Assembly: GCA_029213265.1 (NCBI GenBank)
Contig: JARGNG010000011.1
Span: forward strand, 62,001-126,000
DNA from: Verrucomicrobiales bacterium
Lineage (GTDB): Bacteria > Verrucomicrobiota > Verrucomicrobiia > Verrucomicrobiales > DEV007
Length of the DNA stretch: 64,000 bases
Direction: 5' to 3'
A program made the position numbers and the translations under genes. The notes beneath the pieces were generated by a model. That model saw nothing but the letters and a program-made list of their open reading frames with translations. It ran no database searches and was not told where the DNA came from. Below are positions 33,546 through 42,718 of the stretch, one piece after another. Position 1 is the stretch's first letter, and the number at the start of each line of letters is the position of its first letter.

Positions 33546-36299
33546 GTGAACCTTTCCCACAGATTCGTGAACCGGCTGGCCAAGCCTCTGGCTGCCTGTG
33601 CGATCTTGGCGTTCATTTTTTCTGCTAAGTCTTCGGAGGATTCCATCACCGACGCCCAGCGGGAATTCTTCGAAAAGAAAATCCGGCCCGTCCTGGCGGA
33701 CAACTGCTACAAATGCCACACCGCCGGCTCCGAGAAAATCAAAGGCGGACTGGCGCTGAACCTTCCTTCCGGCATCAGAAACGGAGGCGACTCCGGACCG
33801 GCGCTCATTGCAGGAGATACGAAAAACAGCCTCCTTCTCGAAGCGGTCCGCTATGGCAACCGGGATCTGCAGATGCCTCCGAAATCTCCCCTTCCGGAAC
33901 AGGCGGTGAAGGATCTCGAAGCCTGGGTTGCGTTGGGAGCTCCCGACCCCCGCCCTGACGATCCGGCTGCCAAAATTTCCAGCGGCGGTATGAGCCCGGA
34001 GGAAGGACGTGAATTCTGGTCTTTCCAGCCCCTCTCGAAAGCAGAGGTTCCGGAGGGAAGCCATCCGGTGGATTATTTCGTGGATCGAAAGTTGAAGGAG
34101 AAAGGTCTGTCCGCCTCCCCTTCCGCCTCCCGCGAAACCTGGCTTCGCAGAGTGACCTTTGACCTCAACGGTCTGCCCCCCACACCGGAGGAACGGAAAA
34201 ACTTCCTCGCAGACAAGGATCCGAACGCTGCCTCCAGGGTCGTGGATCGCCTTCTCTCCTCACCGCAATACGGCGTTCGCTGGGGCCGCCACTGGCTCGA
34301 TGTGGCCCGCTACGCCGACTCCAACGGTCTCGATGAAAACCTCGCCTTTGCGCATGCCTGGCGATATCGCGACTGGGTCATCGATTCGTTCAACAACGAT
34401 CGCCCTTTCAACGAATTTCTGATTCATCAGATTGCCGGAGATCTCGTTCCCGATGCGAACCACGATACCCTCACGGCGACGGGTTTCCTTGCCCTCGGTG
34501 CACGCGTCCTGGCCGAACCGGACATGGAGAAATTGACGATGGATGTTATCGACGAACAGCTCGACACGACCGGAAAAGCGTTTCTCGGGCTCACGCTCGG
34601 CTGCGCCCGCTGCCATGATCACAAGTTTGATCCCATTCTCCAGGCTGATTACTACTCGCTCGCCGCGATCCTTCGAAATTCAAAAAACTTTGCCGGAACA
34701 AACACGGGAGCGATCAAGCACTGGTATGAGCACGACTTTGCCACCGAGGAGGAAAAACCGAAACTGAAAGAGTGGGACGACAAGATCGCCAAGGCGAAGA
34801 AAGCGGCCTCCTCCTTCAAGAGTTCCACGACCTCAAAGATCAGTGGAATTGCGCGATCCAAGTCGGTCGAATATCTCGAAGCCGCCCTGGAGTTTGAGCC
34901 GGACGACACCCTCGAAACCGTGGAGGGGATCGCAAAACGATTCGATCTCCATCCCCGGATTCTGTATCATACCCGCCGTCATCTTGAGAACGCGAAGGAC
35001 TCGCCCGTCTTTGCCCCGTGGTGGAAATTCCGGGAGAAGAAAGACGTAGCCGGCCTTCGGAAATTTTATGACGATCAGTTCGGGAGTGCCGTTCTTGCCT
35101 TCAATGAACTGAAAAAGGAGGACGCCAAAGCGACCAAACTTCCCGACGAAGTGCTCGAATCGTTTCGAGCCGCCATGTTCGACAAGTCCGGGTTTCTTGC
35201 CGTCCCTGCCAAGCCCGAGCACGCCTTTGACGAGAAAGACCTCGCCGAATTTCACCGACTCGAGGAAGAGGCCCGCCTCGTCGAGAGCCACGCCCCGGAT
35301 CACCCGGCCGCGATGGGCATCGCTGACGCAGAGGAATTCAAGAGCACCCTTCCGATCCACATTCGCGGCAGTCATCTCAACCTGGGGGATCCCGTTCCCC
35401 GGGCGATTCCGGCTGTTTTCGAGCAGGCCCGCCCCGAGTTTCCGGACGATTCCAGTGGCCGTCTCGAACTGGCCAACTGGATGGCCCGCCCGGATCATCC
35501 CCTGACCTCCCGCGTGATTGTGAACCGGATCTGGCGCTGGCACTTCGGTGAGGGACTCGTTTCGACGACAGAGAACTTCGGCGTTCTCGGAGATCGCCCG
35601 AGTCATCCCGAGCTGCTCGATTGGCTCGCCGTCTGGTTTACCGAAAACGGGTGGAGCATTAAAAAGCTGAACCAACTCATCGTTTCGTCCGACGCCTATC
35701 GCAGGAGTTCCTCCCCCGATCCGAAGCTGGATCCCAATGTCGATCCTAACAATCGTCTACTCGCCTACTTCCCCGTTCGCCGACTCGAAGCGGAGTCCAT
35801 TCGTGATGCCATCCTCACGGTTTCGGGACGGCTAGAACCGGAAATGGGTGGAAAAACGATTCCACTGCGCAACCGCCAGATGGTTTTCAATCACACCTCG
35901 AAAGATCACACCAACTACGAATCGTTGCGCCGGACAGCTTATCTCCCGGTGGTCCGCAACCACGTCTTCGACTGGATGCACCTGTTTGATTATCCCGATC
36001 CAACGATGCCGACAGGCGACCGGAATTCGACGGTGATTGCTCCGCAAGCCCTTCTCATGATGAATTCCGAGCTGGCGATGGAGAGTGCCCGCGCTTTCGC
36101 CGCCCGGGTGAAAAAGTCCGGGGAAACGAACCAGGAGAAAATCCAGGCCGCCTGGCAAATCGCACTGAGCCGCGATCCCTCCGCCACAGAAATGAAAGCG
36201 GCAGATGAATTTTTAACGTCCTCGCAGGGATCCGATGATTCCTGGACCCTCTTTTGCCAAAGCCTGCTCGCCTCGAACCAATTCTTGTATTTGAACTAA
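33546..36299 (+). CDS. PSD1 cytochrome / DUF1549 / DUF1553 protein
   Basis: 917 residues from a GTG at 33546; the first residues (LAKPLAACAILAFIFSA) are a signal peptide. PSD1 haem site CYKCH in EKKIRPVLADNCYKCHTAG, LQMPPKSPLPEQAV, DUF1549 ([49 protein letters not shown] with a second CARCH), an about 250-residue variable middle rich in Lys/Glu, and DUF1553 (ELANWMARPDHPLTSRVIVN, FGEGLVSTTENFGVLGDRPS, YFPVRRLEAESIRDAILTVS, APQALLMMNSELAM). It lacks the golvesin-like insert of the 10041 gene. Followed after 112 bp by a DUF1501 gene, repeating the PSD1-DUF1501 pairing. Confidence 0.94.
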   Translation: MNLSHRFVNRLAKPLAACAILAFIFSAKSSEDSITDAQREFFEKKIRPVLADNCYKCHTAGSEKIKGGLALNLPSGIRNGGDSGPALIAGDTKNSLLLEAVRYGNRDLQMPPKSPLPEQAVKDLEAWVALGAPDPRPDDPAAKISSGGMSPEEGREFWSFQPLSKAEVPEGSHPVDYFVDRKLKEKGLSASPSASRETWLRRVTFDLNGLPPTPEERKNFLADKDPNAASRVVDRLLSSPQYGVRWGRHWLDVARYADSNGLDENLAFAHAWRYRDWVIDSFNNDRPFNEFLIHQIAGDLVPDANHDTLTATGFLALGARVLAEPDMEKLTMDVIDEQLDTTGKAFLGLTLGCARCHDHKFDPILQADYYSLAAILRNSKNFAGTNTGAIKHWYEHDFATEEEKPKLKEWDDKIAKAKKAASSFKSSTTSKISGIARSKSVEYLEAALEFEPDDTLETVEGIAKRFDLHPRILYHTRRHLENAKDSPVFAPWWKFREKKDVAGLRKFYDDQFGSAVLAFNELKKEDAKATKLPDEVLESFRAAMFDKSGFLAVPAKPEHAFDEKDLAEFHRLEEEARLVESHAPDHPAAMGIADAEEFKSTLPIHIRGSHLNLGDPVPRAIPAVFEQARPEFPDDSSGRLELANWMARPDHPLTSRVIVNRIWRWHFGEGLVSTTENFGVLGDRPSHPELLDWLAVWFTENGWSIKKLNQLIVSSDAYRRSSSPDPKLDPNVDPNNRLLAYFPVRRLEAESIRDAILTVSGRLEPEMGGKTIPLRNRQMVFNHTSKDHTNYESLRRTAYLPVVRNHVFDWMHLFDYPDPTMPTGDRNSTVIAPQALLMMNSELAMESARAFAARVKKSGETNQEKIQAAWQIALSRDPSATEMKAADEFLTSSQGSDDSWTLFCQSLLASNQFLYLN

Positions 36300-36317
36300 A
36301 TCCCCCGCTCATTCACC

Positions 36318-36350
36318 GGAATGTAGCCGCGCTCGCAAGAGCGTCGTTCC
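36318..36350. repeat. Hairpin between PSD1 and DUF1501 genes
   Basis: Inner stem CGCTC-gcaa-GAGCG (36330-36343), with an outer GGAA/TTCC pair at 36318-36321 and 36347-36350. No T-run follows, so it is more likely an mRNA stability or processing hairpin, or an interspersed repeat, than a terminator. Confidence 0.5.
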
Positions 36351-36411
36351 GCGCCCTCTCCCGCCACCTTCCTGCGAAAGCGGCCACACCGAAACCCTCT
36401 TATCTCGTCCA

Positions 36412-37794
36412 TTGAACCCTGTCCTCCATCGTCGTGAATTACTCGGAACCGCTGCCCTTGGCTTCGGTCAGATGGCCTTTCATTCGCTTCTCGGGTCGGA
36501 ACTAGCCCCGGGCTCCCAGGCTCACATTCCTCCGCGTGCGAAACGGGTCATCTTCCTGTTCATGAAGGGCGGGCCTTCGCATGTCGATACCTTTGATCCC
36601 AAGCCACTGCTGGACCGGGATCATGGCAAGCCACCTCCCTTCGAACTGCCGCGGGTCACCTTCGCGAAATCGGGAAATCTACTCAAGTCCCCCTGGAAGT
36701 TTCAACAGTATGGCGAGAGCGGGCTCCCTGTCTCCGATCTCTTTCCCAATGTCGCACAGTGCGTCGACGACCTTTGCATTCTCCGGGGCGTTCATGGTAC
36801 GAATCCCGCCCACGGCGGCGCTGCGTTGAAGTTGCATACCGGAAGCGACACCTTTGTTCGTCCCAGCCTCGGCTCGTGGGTCGTCTATGGACTCGGCTCC
36901 GAAAATCGCAATCTTCCTTCCTTCGTCACGATTTGTCCGACCCTCGCGCATGGCGGAGTGAACAACTGGGGTGCCGCGTTTCTCCCGCAGCGATGCCAGG
37001 GCACCCCGATGGGCACGGCCAGTTCCCCTTCCAAAGCGGCGAAGGTGAAACACATCCAGAATCCCGGAATCGGGCCGGGCCCCCAGCGAAAGCAACTCGA
37101 CTTCCTCAATCAGCTCAACCGGGAATCCGCAGAGAAGAATCCCCATGTCGAAGCTCTCGATGCCCGCCTCGAATCTTTTGAACTCGCCTATCGCATGCAG
37201 ACGGCCATGCCGGACGCCCAGGATCTTTCCGGGGAGTCCAAGGTCACGAAAAAGCTCTACGGCCTCGATGACCCCGTGACCGAGGACTTCGGTCGCCAGT
37301 GCCTTTTGGCCCGCCGCTTTTGCGAGCGGGGTGTGAGGTTCGTTCAGGTAACCCATTCCGACAGCGAGGTGCAATGGGATCAGCACGGAAATCTCTATCA
37401 GGGCCACACGAAAAATGCAGCCGAAGTGGACAAGCCCATTGCAGGCCTTCTCAAAGACCTCAAATCACGGGGAATGCTGGAAGATACTCTTGTTGTCTGG
37501 GGAGGAGAGTTTGGACGCACCCCGACTGCCCAGGGCACCGATGGCCGGGATCATAATCCTCATGGATTCACGGTCTGGATGGCAGGAGGCGGCGTCAAAG
37601 GCGGCATGGCCTACGGAGCAACGGATGACTACGGTTACTACGCCGAAAGAGATAAAATGCACGTTCACGACCTGCACGCCACTATCTTACACCTATTGGG
37701 CCTCGATCACGAACGACTGACATTCCGCTATGCCGGTCGGGACTTCCGTCTGACCGATGTCCACGGACATGTCGCAAAAGCGATCCTGGCGTAG
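36412..37794 (+). CDS. DUF1501 protein paired with PSD1
   Basis: 460 residues from a TTG at 36412. The N-terminus (HRRELLGTAALGFGQMAFHS) is Tat-like: two arginines followed by a weakly hydrophobic stretch. DUF1501 signatures match the gene at 8636: [78 protein letters not shown]. Probably exported folded and working with the exported cytochrome upstream. No formylglycine Cys motif, so sulfatase activity is not supported although the fold is related. The substrate is unknown. Confidence 0.92.
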   Translation: MNPVLHRRELLGTAALGFGQMAFHSLLGSELAPGSQAHIPPRAKRVIFLFMKGGPSHVDTFDPKPLLDRDHGKPPPFELPRVTFAKSGNLLKSPWKFQQYGESGLPVSDLFPNVAQCVDDLCILRGVHGTNPAHGGAALKLHTGSDTFVRPSLGSWVVYGLGSENRNLPSFVTICPTLAHGGVNNWGAAFLPQRCQGTPMGTASSPSKAAKVKHIQNPGIGPGPQRKQLDFLNQLNRESAEKNPHVEALDARLESFELAYRMQTAMPDAQDLSGESKVTKKLYGLDDPVTEDFGRQCLLARRFCERGVRFVQVTHSDSEVQWDQHGNLYQGHTKNAAEVDKPIAGLLKDLKSRGMLEDTLVVWGGEFGRTPTAQGTDGRDHNPHGFTVWMAGGGVKGGMAYGATDDYGYYAERDKMHVHDLHATILHLLGLDHERLTFRYAGRDFRLTDVHGHVAKAILA

Positions 37795-38061
37795 CCTTTC
37801 CCCTTTTTTGCATGCCTTTGCAGCGAGGTGACTGACGTCGCTTCTCTGCCTCCGCACACAAAATTGCCGGACCGTTTTCCAACGGCCGCCCGCCCCATCA
37901 GGACCGGGAAAAACCGATCTCCAGGCAGGGTCGAGTCAGGGCATTGCCATTCGACCACAACTTCCGTCGGCCGGGTTTCGTAGGAAACGGTGACAATTCG
38001 GCGCGATTCATGCTCTTATTTGCAGAAAATGAATCGTGTGCTAGATCTCCCTCCCGAAACT

Positions 38062-39828
38062 ATGCCGACTTCTATACCTGAAATTCCTGAAAATGCCCCG
38101 TTTTCCGCGGAACAGCGGGCCTGGCTGAAGAATTATCTTTCCGAGCTGGTCTCCAAACTTGGACCTGCGGCACTTCCCTCCAACACGGCGGGAAAGCCCC
38201 GCGCCTTGTTCTTTTATGGCAGCCAGAGCGGAAACGCGCAGGCTCTGTCCGAAGGGTATGTCGAAATTATGAACGGAGATGGCTGGGCTGCGGAAGCGGT
38301 CAGCATGGAAGATCACGCAAAGGTCGATCTGAAACACGAGCCCTTGATTCTCGTGATCACCAGCACCTGGGGCGAAGGCGACCCACCGGATACCGCTGTC
38401 GAGTTCTGGGACAAATTCAAGTCAGACGGGCAATCGAAGCTTCCCAACTCGCGCTTCTCCGTTCTCGCCCTCGGTGACACGAACTACGCTGATTTTTGCG
38501 AGATGGGCAAACTGATGGATGCCCGTCTCGAAGAACTGGGCGCGAAGAGAATCGCTCCCCGGATCGATTGTGATGTCGACTACGAGGAGCCTGCGGAAGA
38601 GTGGTTTCGCGTGGTCACATCCAAACTGGATGAAATCGGGAAAGAAGTATTCACCACGACCGTGACCGCCTCGCGAGAATCCGCTGAGGTCGAGTCGACT
38701 GAGGACCTTCCCTTCGGAAAGAAGAATCCGTTTCCCTCCGCTTTGAAGTACCGCTACCGACTCAATCTTGATCCATCTCCCCGTGATACCCGTCACCTGG
38801 AGCTGGATCTCGAAGGCTCCGGGCTCGAATACGAGGTAGGAGACGCCGTCGCAACGTATCCCTTGAACGATCCTGCGCTGGTAGACGAGGTCCTCGCGGC
38901 CCTGCCGTTTAACACCGCCGTTTCCATCCAAACCAAAGACAAAAAGAAACTCCCCCTGCGGGACGCTCTGATGGAGAGCTTTGACATTCGCACCGTCACC
39001 AAAGCCATCCTCAAAAAGTGGGCGGCACTGACCTGTCACCCCTACCTCCATGCCGTCATCGAAGACGATGCCGAGGTCGCCAAAATTCTCGACGGAATTG
39101 AAATCATCGATCTGCTCTACGACTTCCCCGCTGATTTCAAAAGCGGACAGGACTTTGTCGATTTGCTTCGGCGTCTCACGCCGCGGCTCTACTCGATTGC
39201 CTCCAGTCCGAAAAAGCACCCGAACGAAGTTCATCTCACCGTCGCCAAAGTGACCTATGAGACAAAGGGACGCGTTCGCAAAGGGGTGGCGTCCACCTTC
39301 CTCTGTGAAGGCATGGGAGAAGGCGATACGGTTCGCGTTTTTATGCAGCCGACCAAGCATTTCAAGCTTCCGACAGATCTTTCGAAGGATGTCATCATGG
39401 TGGGCCCCGGAACCGGAATTGCTCCGTTCCGCGCTTTTCTCGAGGAGCGGGAAGTGACCAAAGCAACCGGTCGCAACTGGCTCTTCTTTGGCAATCCTCA
39501 CGAAGCGACCGACTACTTCTACAAAAAGGAATTCGATGCGATGCAGGAAAGCGGCGTGCTCACCAAGCTCGACCTCGCCTGGTCCCGCGACCAGAAACAC
39601 AAGATCTACGTTCAGGATAAGATCCGGGAAAACTCCGAAGAAATCTGGAATTGGCTGGAGAACGGAGCTCACTTCTACGTCTGCGGAGACGCAAAATACA
39701 TGGCTCCTGACGTAGAGAGAGCTCTGCTCGAATCCATCCGCAAGTTTGGCGGAATGGACGATGAAGGGGCCACGGCTTACCTCAAGAAGCTCAAGGACGA
39801 GCATCGATACCAGCGGGACGTGTACTAA
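38062..39828 (+). CDS. cysJ: Sulfite reductase flavoprotein-like NADPH diflavin reductase
   Basis: 588 residues from the ATG at 38062 (MPTSIPEIPENAPFSAEQRA); ATG 38029 and GTG 37990 are in-frame alternatives, and no Shine-Dalgarno decides between them. An FMN flavodoxin domain (FFYGSQSGNAQALSEG, ITSTWGEGDPPDTA, LALGDTNYADFCEMGK) is followed by an FAD-binding domain (PRLYSIASSPKKHPNEV, GVASTFLCEGM) and an NADPH domain (VGPGTGIAPFRAFLEER, NWLFFGNPHEATDYFY, YVCGDAKYMAPDVERAL). Matches CysJ, the electron donor to sulfite reductase. No CysI hemoprotein is in the window. Confidence 0.88.
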   Translation: MPTSIPEIPENAPFSAEQRAWLKNYLSELVSKLGPAALPSNTAGKPRALFFYGSQSGNAQALSEGYVEIMNGDGWAAEAVSMEDHAKVDLKHEPLILVITSTWGEGDPPDTAVEFWDKFKSDGQSKLPNSRFSVLALGDTNYADFCEMGKLMDARLEELGAKRIAPRIDCDVDYEEPAEEWFRVVTSKLDEIGKEVFTTTVTASRESAEVESTEDLPFGKKNPFPSALKYRYRLNLDPSPRDTRHLELDLEGSGLEYEVGDAVATYPLNDPALVDEVLAALPFNTAVSIQTKDKKKLPLRDALMESFDIRTVTKAILKKWAALTCHPYLHAVIEDDAEVAKILDGIEIIDLLYDFPADFKSGQDFVDLLRRLTPRLYSIASSPKKHPNEVHLTVAKVTYETKGRVRKGVASTFLCEGMGEGDTVRVFMQPTKHFKLPTDLSKDVIMVGPGTGIAPFRAFLEEREVTKATGRNWLFFGNPHEATDYFYKKEFDAMQESGVLTKLDLAWSRDQKHKIYVQDKIRENSEEIWNWLENGAHFYVCGDAKYMAPDVERALLESIRKFGGMDDEGATAYLKKLKDEHRYQRDVY

Positions 39829-39849
39829 CCACTCTTTAACTTTTTCTAC

Positions 39850-39883
39850 CTCCTTTTCCTGAAGAGCGAAAAGGAAAAAGGAG
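39850..39883. terminator. Bidirectional hairpin between cysJ and M48 gene
   Basis: CTCCTTTTCC (39850-39859) pairs with GGAAAAAGGAG (39873-39883) with one bulged base, about 20 bp after the cysJ stop and 20 bp before the M48 stop on the other strand. T-rich on one side (actttttct). Serves convergent genes. Confidence 0.65.
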
Positions 39884-39904
39884 TTGGAGTAGGAAGAGGA
39901 GTCT

Positions 39905-41140
39905 TTACTGCACACCCAGCGCCTTCACTCGCTCTACCACGGGCGGATGCGTGTAGTTCAAGAGCACGTAGAACGGATGCGGCGTTAGATTACTGAGATT
40001 GTCTTTGCTCAGTTTTCGCAATGCATTTGCCATGGCTTCGGGGTTTCCCGTCACTTCCGCCGCATAAGCATCCGCCTCAAACTCGTGTTTCCGGCTCATT
40101 GCATTGCCCGCGATGGAAAGCAGATCATTGATCGGTGACATCAGGATTCCAAAGAGAACGAGACTGACATAAACACTTGTCTTCTCTACGCCGAAGGCAT
40201 CGAAGAGCGAGCGGTTCTCCATCATGAGCCCGAGGAGGAAAAACATTGCTCCCGTGGTCAGGATGCCAATGACCAGTGATTTCACGATGTGGCGTTTCTT
40301 GAAGTGACCAATTTCATGGGCCAGCACGCCGACCAATTCTGCGACAGTGTGATTTTCGATGAGGGTATCAAACAAGGCGATCCGCTTGTTGTTCCCGAGC
40401 CCGGTAAAAAAAGCATTCGATTTGGCGGACCTCTTTGATCCATCCATGACGGTGACTTCTTTGAGCGGAAATTCACACTTCTCCGCCATGGAGTGGATCT
40501 CCGTCTTTAACTCCCCTTCCGGCAGCGGCTCGAACTTATTAAAGAGCGGCATAATCCACGTGGGTGCGATGTAAGTCAGGGCGAGCGAAAACGCCGTCGT
40601 TAGAATCCACCCCCACAACCAGGCCACCGGAACCGTCTGGAAAATCCAAAGGAGGGCCGCAAGAAGGGGCGCACCGATAAGCACTCCGAGAACGGCCCCT
40701 TTGACCCGGTCCATGCACCAGGTCGCCAGAGTGGATCGGTTGAAACCGAATTTTTCCTCCAGCCCGAACGTCCCGTAAAGATCGAACGGAGTCGATAGAA
40801 TTTGCTGAGCGACGAGCAGCGCTCCGATAAAAAAGAGTCCGGTCACGATCGGGCCCTGCTCATACCCTCGCACGGCGTTGTCGAGCCATCCGAAACCGCC
40901 CAGCCACCAGAAGGTAAAAAGCACGACGAGAGAAAAGATGCTTTCCCCGATTCCCAGAACCGCCTTGGCTTTGGTGTATTCCTGGGAGGTTTCGTAGACC
41001 TCCTCATCGACAAACTCGCGGAACGAATCGGGAATCTCCGGAGTGAGTGCTTTCAAATTCAGAAGCGTCGCAAAAAGATCGAGCTTCCAGAAAAGGAAGA
41101 GAGCGAGAACGATAATCAGAAACCAGGCGTTGATTTGCAT
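39905..41140 (-). CDS. M48-family integral membrane zinc protease (Ste24/HtpX-like)
   Basis: 411 residues. A polytopic membrane protein with the CAAX-protease-1 layout: N-terminal membrane helices with LSTPFDLYGTFGLEEKFGFN, the zinc motif HEIGH in ELVGVLAHEIGHFKKRHIVK, and the third ligand in HEFEADAYAAEVTG. Ends HPPVVERVKALGVQ. Cleaves membrane or exported proteins at the inner membrane in quality control; prenyl-protein processing is not expected in bacteria. Convergent with cysJ. Length and ligands are intact, so it should be active. Confidence 0.93.
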   Translation of the reverse strand: MQINAWFLIIVLALFLFWKLDLFATLLNLKALTPEIPDSFREFVDEEVYETSQEYTKAKAVLGIGESIFSLVVLFTFWWLGGFGWLDNAVRGYEQGPIVTGLFFIGALLVAQQILSTPFDLYGTFGLEEKFGFNRSTLATWCMDRVKGAVLGVLIGAPLLAALLWIFQTVPVAWLWGWILTTAFSLALTYIAPTWIMPLFNKFEPLPEGELKTEIHSMAEKCEFPLKEVTVMDGSKRSAKSNAFFTGLGNNKRIALFDTLIENHTVAELVGVLAHEIGHFKKRHIVKSLVIGILTTGAMFFLLGLMMENRSLFDAFGVEKTSVYVSLVLFGILMSPINDLLSIAGNAMSRKHEFEADAYAAEVTGNPEAMANALRKLSKDNLSNLTPHPFYVLLNYTHPPVVERVKALGVQ

Positions 41141-41227
41141 AGGGCGTTGGGAAGGTAGCCGGAATCGCGCTGGAAGGAAGGTTCAAATTGCGCACCGGAA
41201 AATATACGTCTCCAAAATACGGGAGGG

Positions 41228-41243
41228 CAGAGCTCCCGCTCTG
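41228..41243. repeat. Short hairpin CAGAGC-tccc-GCTCTG
   Basis: Perfect 6-bp stem with 4-base loop inside a GGGAGGGCAGAGCTCCC context, in the 154-bp gap between two minus-strand genes. It lies 52 bp downstream (in the minus sense) of the gene at 41295 and could end its transcript, although no T-run follows. Confidence 0.4.
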
Positions 41244-41294
41244 TACATCGAGACGCCCGCTAAGAAGAGAACCGTTATATTCCGGCTTTCCCGC

Positions 41295-41666
41295 CTAACG
41301 CTCGCCTTCCTCCGCCTTCAATTCCTCCGCCAATTGTCGAGCTTCTTCCGCCGCCTCGGCCAATTCGTTCTCCAGCTCCACCATTCTCGCCCTGTGCTCC
41401 TTGCGAATTCGAATGAGGTCATAGATCGCCAGGAGCAGAACAAAGGAAGCGAGCAGAAAAACCGCGATCCAGAACAAGGCAAACCAGAAAGGACTCGCCG
41501 CCAGCCTGGGAGCCAACGGGACGGCACCCGCAAACAACAACACCAGTGTCGCCAGGGTTGTGACGAAAAGAAGATTCCGCCGGTAGGGGCGATGCCGCAG
41601 GATGATCCATCCCGTCGCGAGACTCATCGCCAGCTTCTGTTTTTTACTCGTAGGATCCTTTTCCAC
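41295..41666 (-). CDS. Small membrane protein with C-terminal coiled coil
   Basis: 123 residues, not recognised. A cytoplasmic basic N-terminus, two adjacent hydrophobic helices (NLLFVTTLATLVLLFAGAVP and ALFWIAVFLLASFVLLLAIY), then a charged helix (MVELENELAEAAEEARQLAE) predicted to form a coiled coil. The pattern suggests a small membrane-anchored scaffold or accessory protein. Its neighbours (M48 protease, ALDH-like gene) give no clear hint. Confidence 0.6.
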   Translation of the reverse strand: MEKDPTSKKQKLAMSLATGWIILRHRPYRRNLLFVTTLATLVLLFAGAVPLAPRLAASPFWFALFWIAVFLLASFVLLLAIYDLIRIRKEHRARMVELENELAEAAEEARQLAEELKAEEGER

Positions 41667-41821
41667 CGGTTTATGGAATCACAAACATCCGGAATTGGCC
41701 AAGGTCTTTTTCCGCAGAAAGAAGTCCACCGGCCGGAGACAGGGAAAAATGGACCTCCACAGCGCGAAAAATCTCGTGATCAGGACTGTTCAGAGATGAC
41801 ATTTTCTTCTACCGTTCCGGT

Positions 41822-42703
41822 ATGTCGCGCCAGAGACTCTCCGTCCTGAAAACCTACAAACTCTACATCGGCGGGAAATTTCCCCGAACCGAAAGCGGAA
41901 GATATATGACTGCCACGAAAAGCTCCGACGGCACCCATCTCGCCCACTATTGCCACGCTTCCCGAAAAGACTTTCGGAACGCTATTGTCGCGGCCCGCGG
42001 TGCTTTCCCCGGCTGGCGGAATGCAACAGCCTACCTTCGCGGACAGATCCTCTACCGGGCTGCTGAGATGATCGAGAGCCGGTCGGACAGCTTTGTTTCA
42101 GAACTGGTCGACAGCACCGGTGTCAGGAAAGCGGAAGCAAAGGCCGAGGTGGACGCCTCCATCGACCGGCTTGTTCACTTTGCCGGTTGGACGGACAAAT
42201 ATGGTCAGATTTTCAGTTCGGTAAATCCGGTCGCCTCGTCCCATTTCAATTTTTCCACCCCTGATCCCACCGGAGTCGTCGTCGCGCTGGCTCCGGATTA
42301 TCCCGGATTGCTTGGTCTCGTCAGCCTGATGGGACAAATCATTTTGTCCGGAAACACCTGTGTTTTACTCGCCTCCGAGACGACTCCCCTTCCCGCGCTT
42401 TCTCTCGCGGAAGCCCTCGCCACCAGCGATCTGCCGGGAGGGGTCGTGAACCTTCTCACCGGAAAGCGCGATGAACTGGCTCCCTGGATCGCAAGCCACA
42501 TGGATGTAAACGCCGTAATCGAAGGGTCCGGCGACCGGGATGTGCTGGCGACTCTGCAGGGAGGCGCGGCTGACAATTTGAAACGCGTTAGCGACCATTC
42601 GCTTCCTGCCAGCGAAGCCTGGTTCGGAGAGGAAGCGGCGAACCCCTATCGCATTCTCGATACCGTCGAATTCAAAACAGCCTGGCATCCGATGGGTGTC
42701 TAA
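41822..42703 (+). CDS. Aldehyde-dehydrogenase-like protein lacking the catalytic domain
   Basis: 293 residues, against about 480 for the family. The N-terminal coenzyme-binding half is recognisable (KLYIGGKFPRTESGRYMTA, FPGWRNATAYLRGQILYRAA, DPTGVVVALAPDYPGLLGLV, GNTCVLLASETTPLPALSLA, LPGGVVNLLTGKRDELAPWI). After the NLKRVS segment, where the general-base Glu and then about 170 residues with the catalytic Cys should follow, the sequence jumps to a typical ALDH C-terminal end (NPYRILDTVEFKTAWHPMG). The reading frame is clean, so this looks like a stable shortened protein rather than a decaying gene. deoB follows 15 bp downstream. Dehydrogenase activity is not expected. Confidence 0.75.
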   Translation: MSRQRLSVLKTYKLYIGGKFPRTESGRYMTATKSSDGTHLAHYCHASRKDFRNAIVAARGAFPGWRNATAYLRGQILYRAAEMIESRSDSFVSELVDSTGVRKAEAKAEVDASIDRLVHFAGWTDKYGQIFSSVNPVASSHFNFSTPDPTGVVVALAPDYPGLLGLVSLMGQIILSGNTCVLLASETTPLPALSLAEALATSDLPGGVVNLLTGKRDELAPWIASHMDVNAVIEGSGDRDVLATLQGGAADNLKRVSDHSLPASEAWFGEEAANPYRILDTVEFKTAWHPMGV

Positions 42704-42718
42704 TTTTTCTCAACAACC

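Noticed and set aside
36318-36350. Terminator between PSD1 and DUF1501
   Set aside because: Stem lacks a T-run and the downstream gene is expected to be co-expressed, so it is listed only as a hairpin.
38422-39915. 497-residue minus-strand ORF
   Set aside because: Antisense to the diflavin reductase; no domain and no plausible start context.
41822-42703. Pseudogene call for the ALDH-like gene
   Set aside because: The frame is open, both ends match the family and codon use is normal, so a stable shortened protein is more likely.
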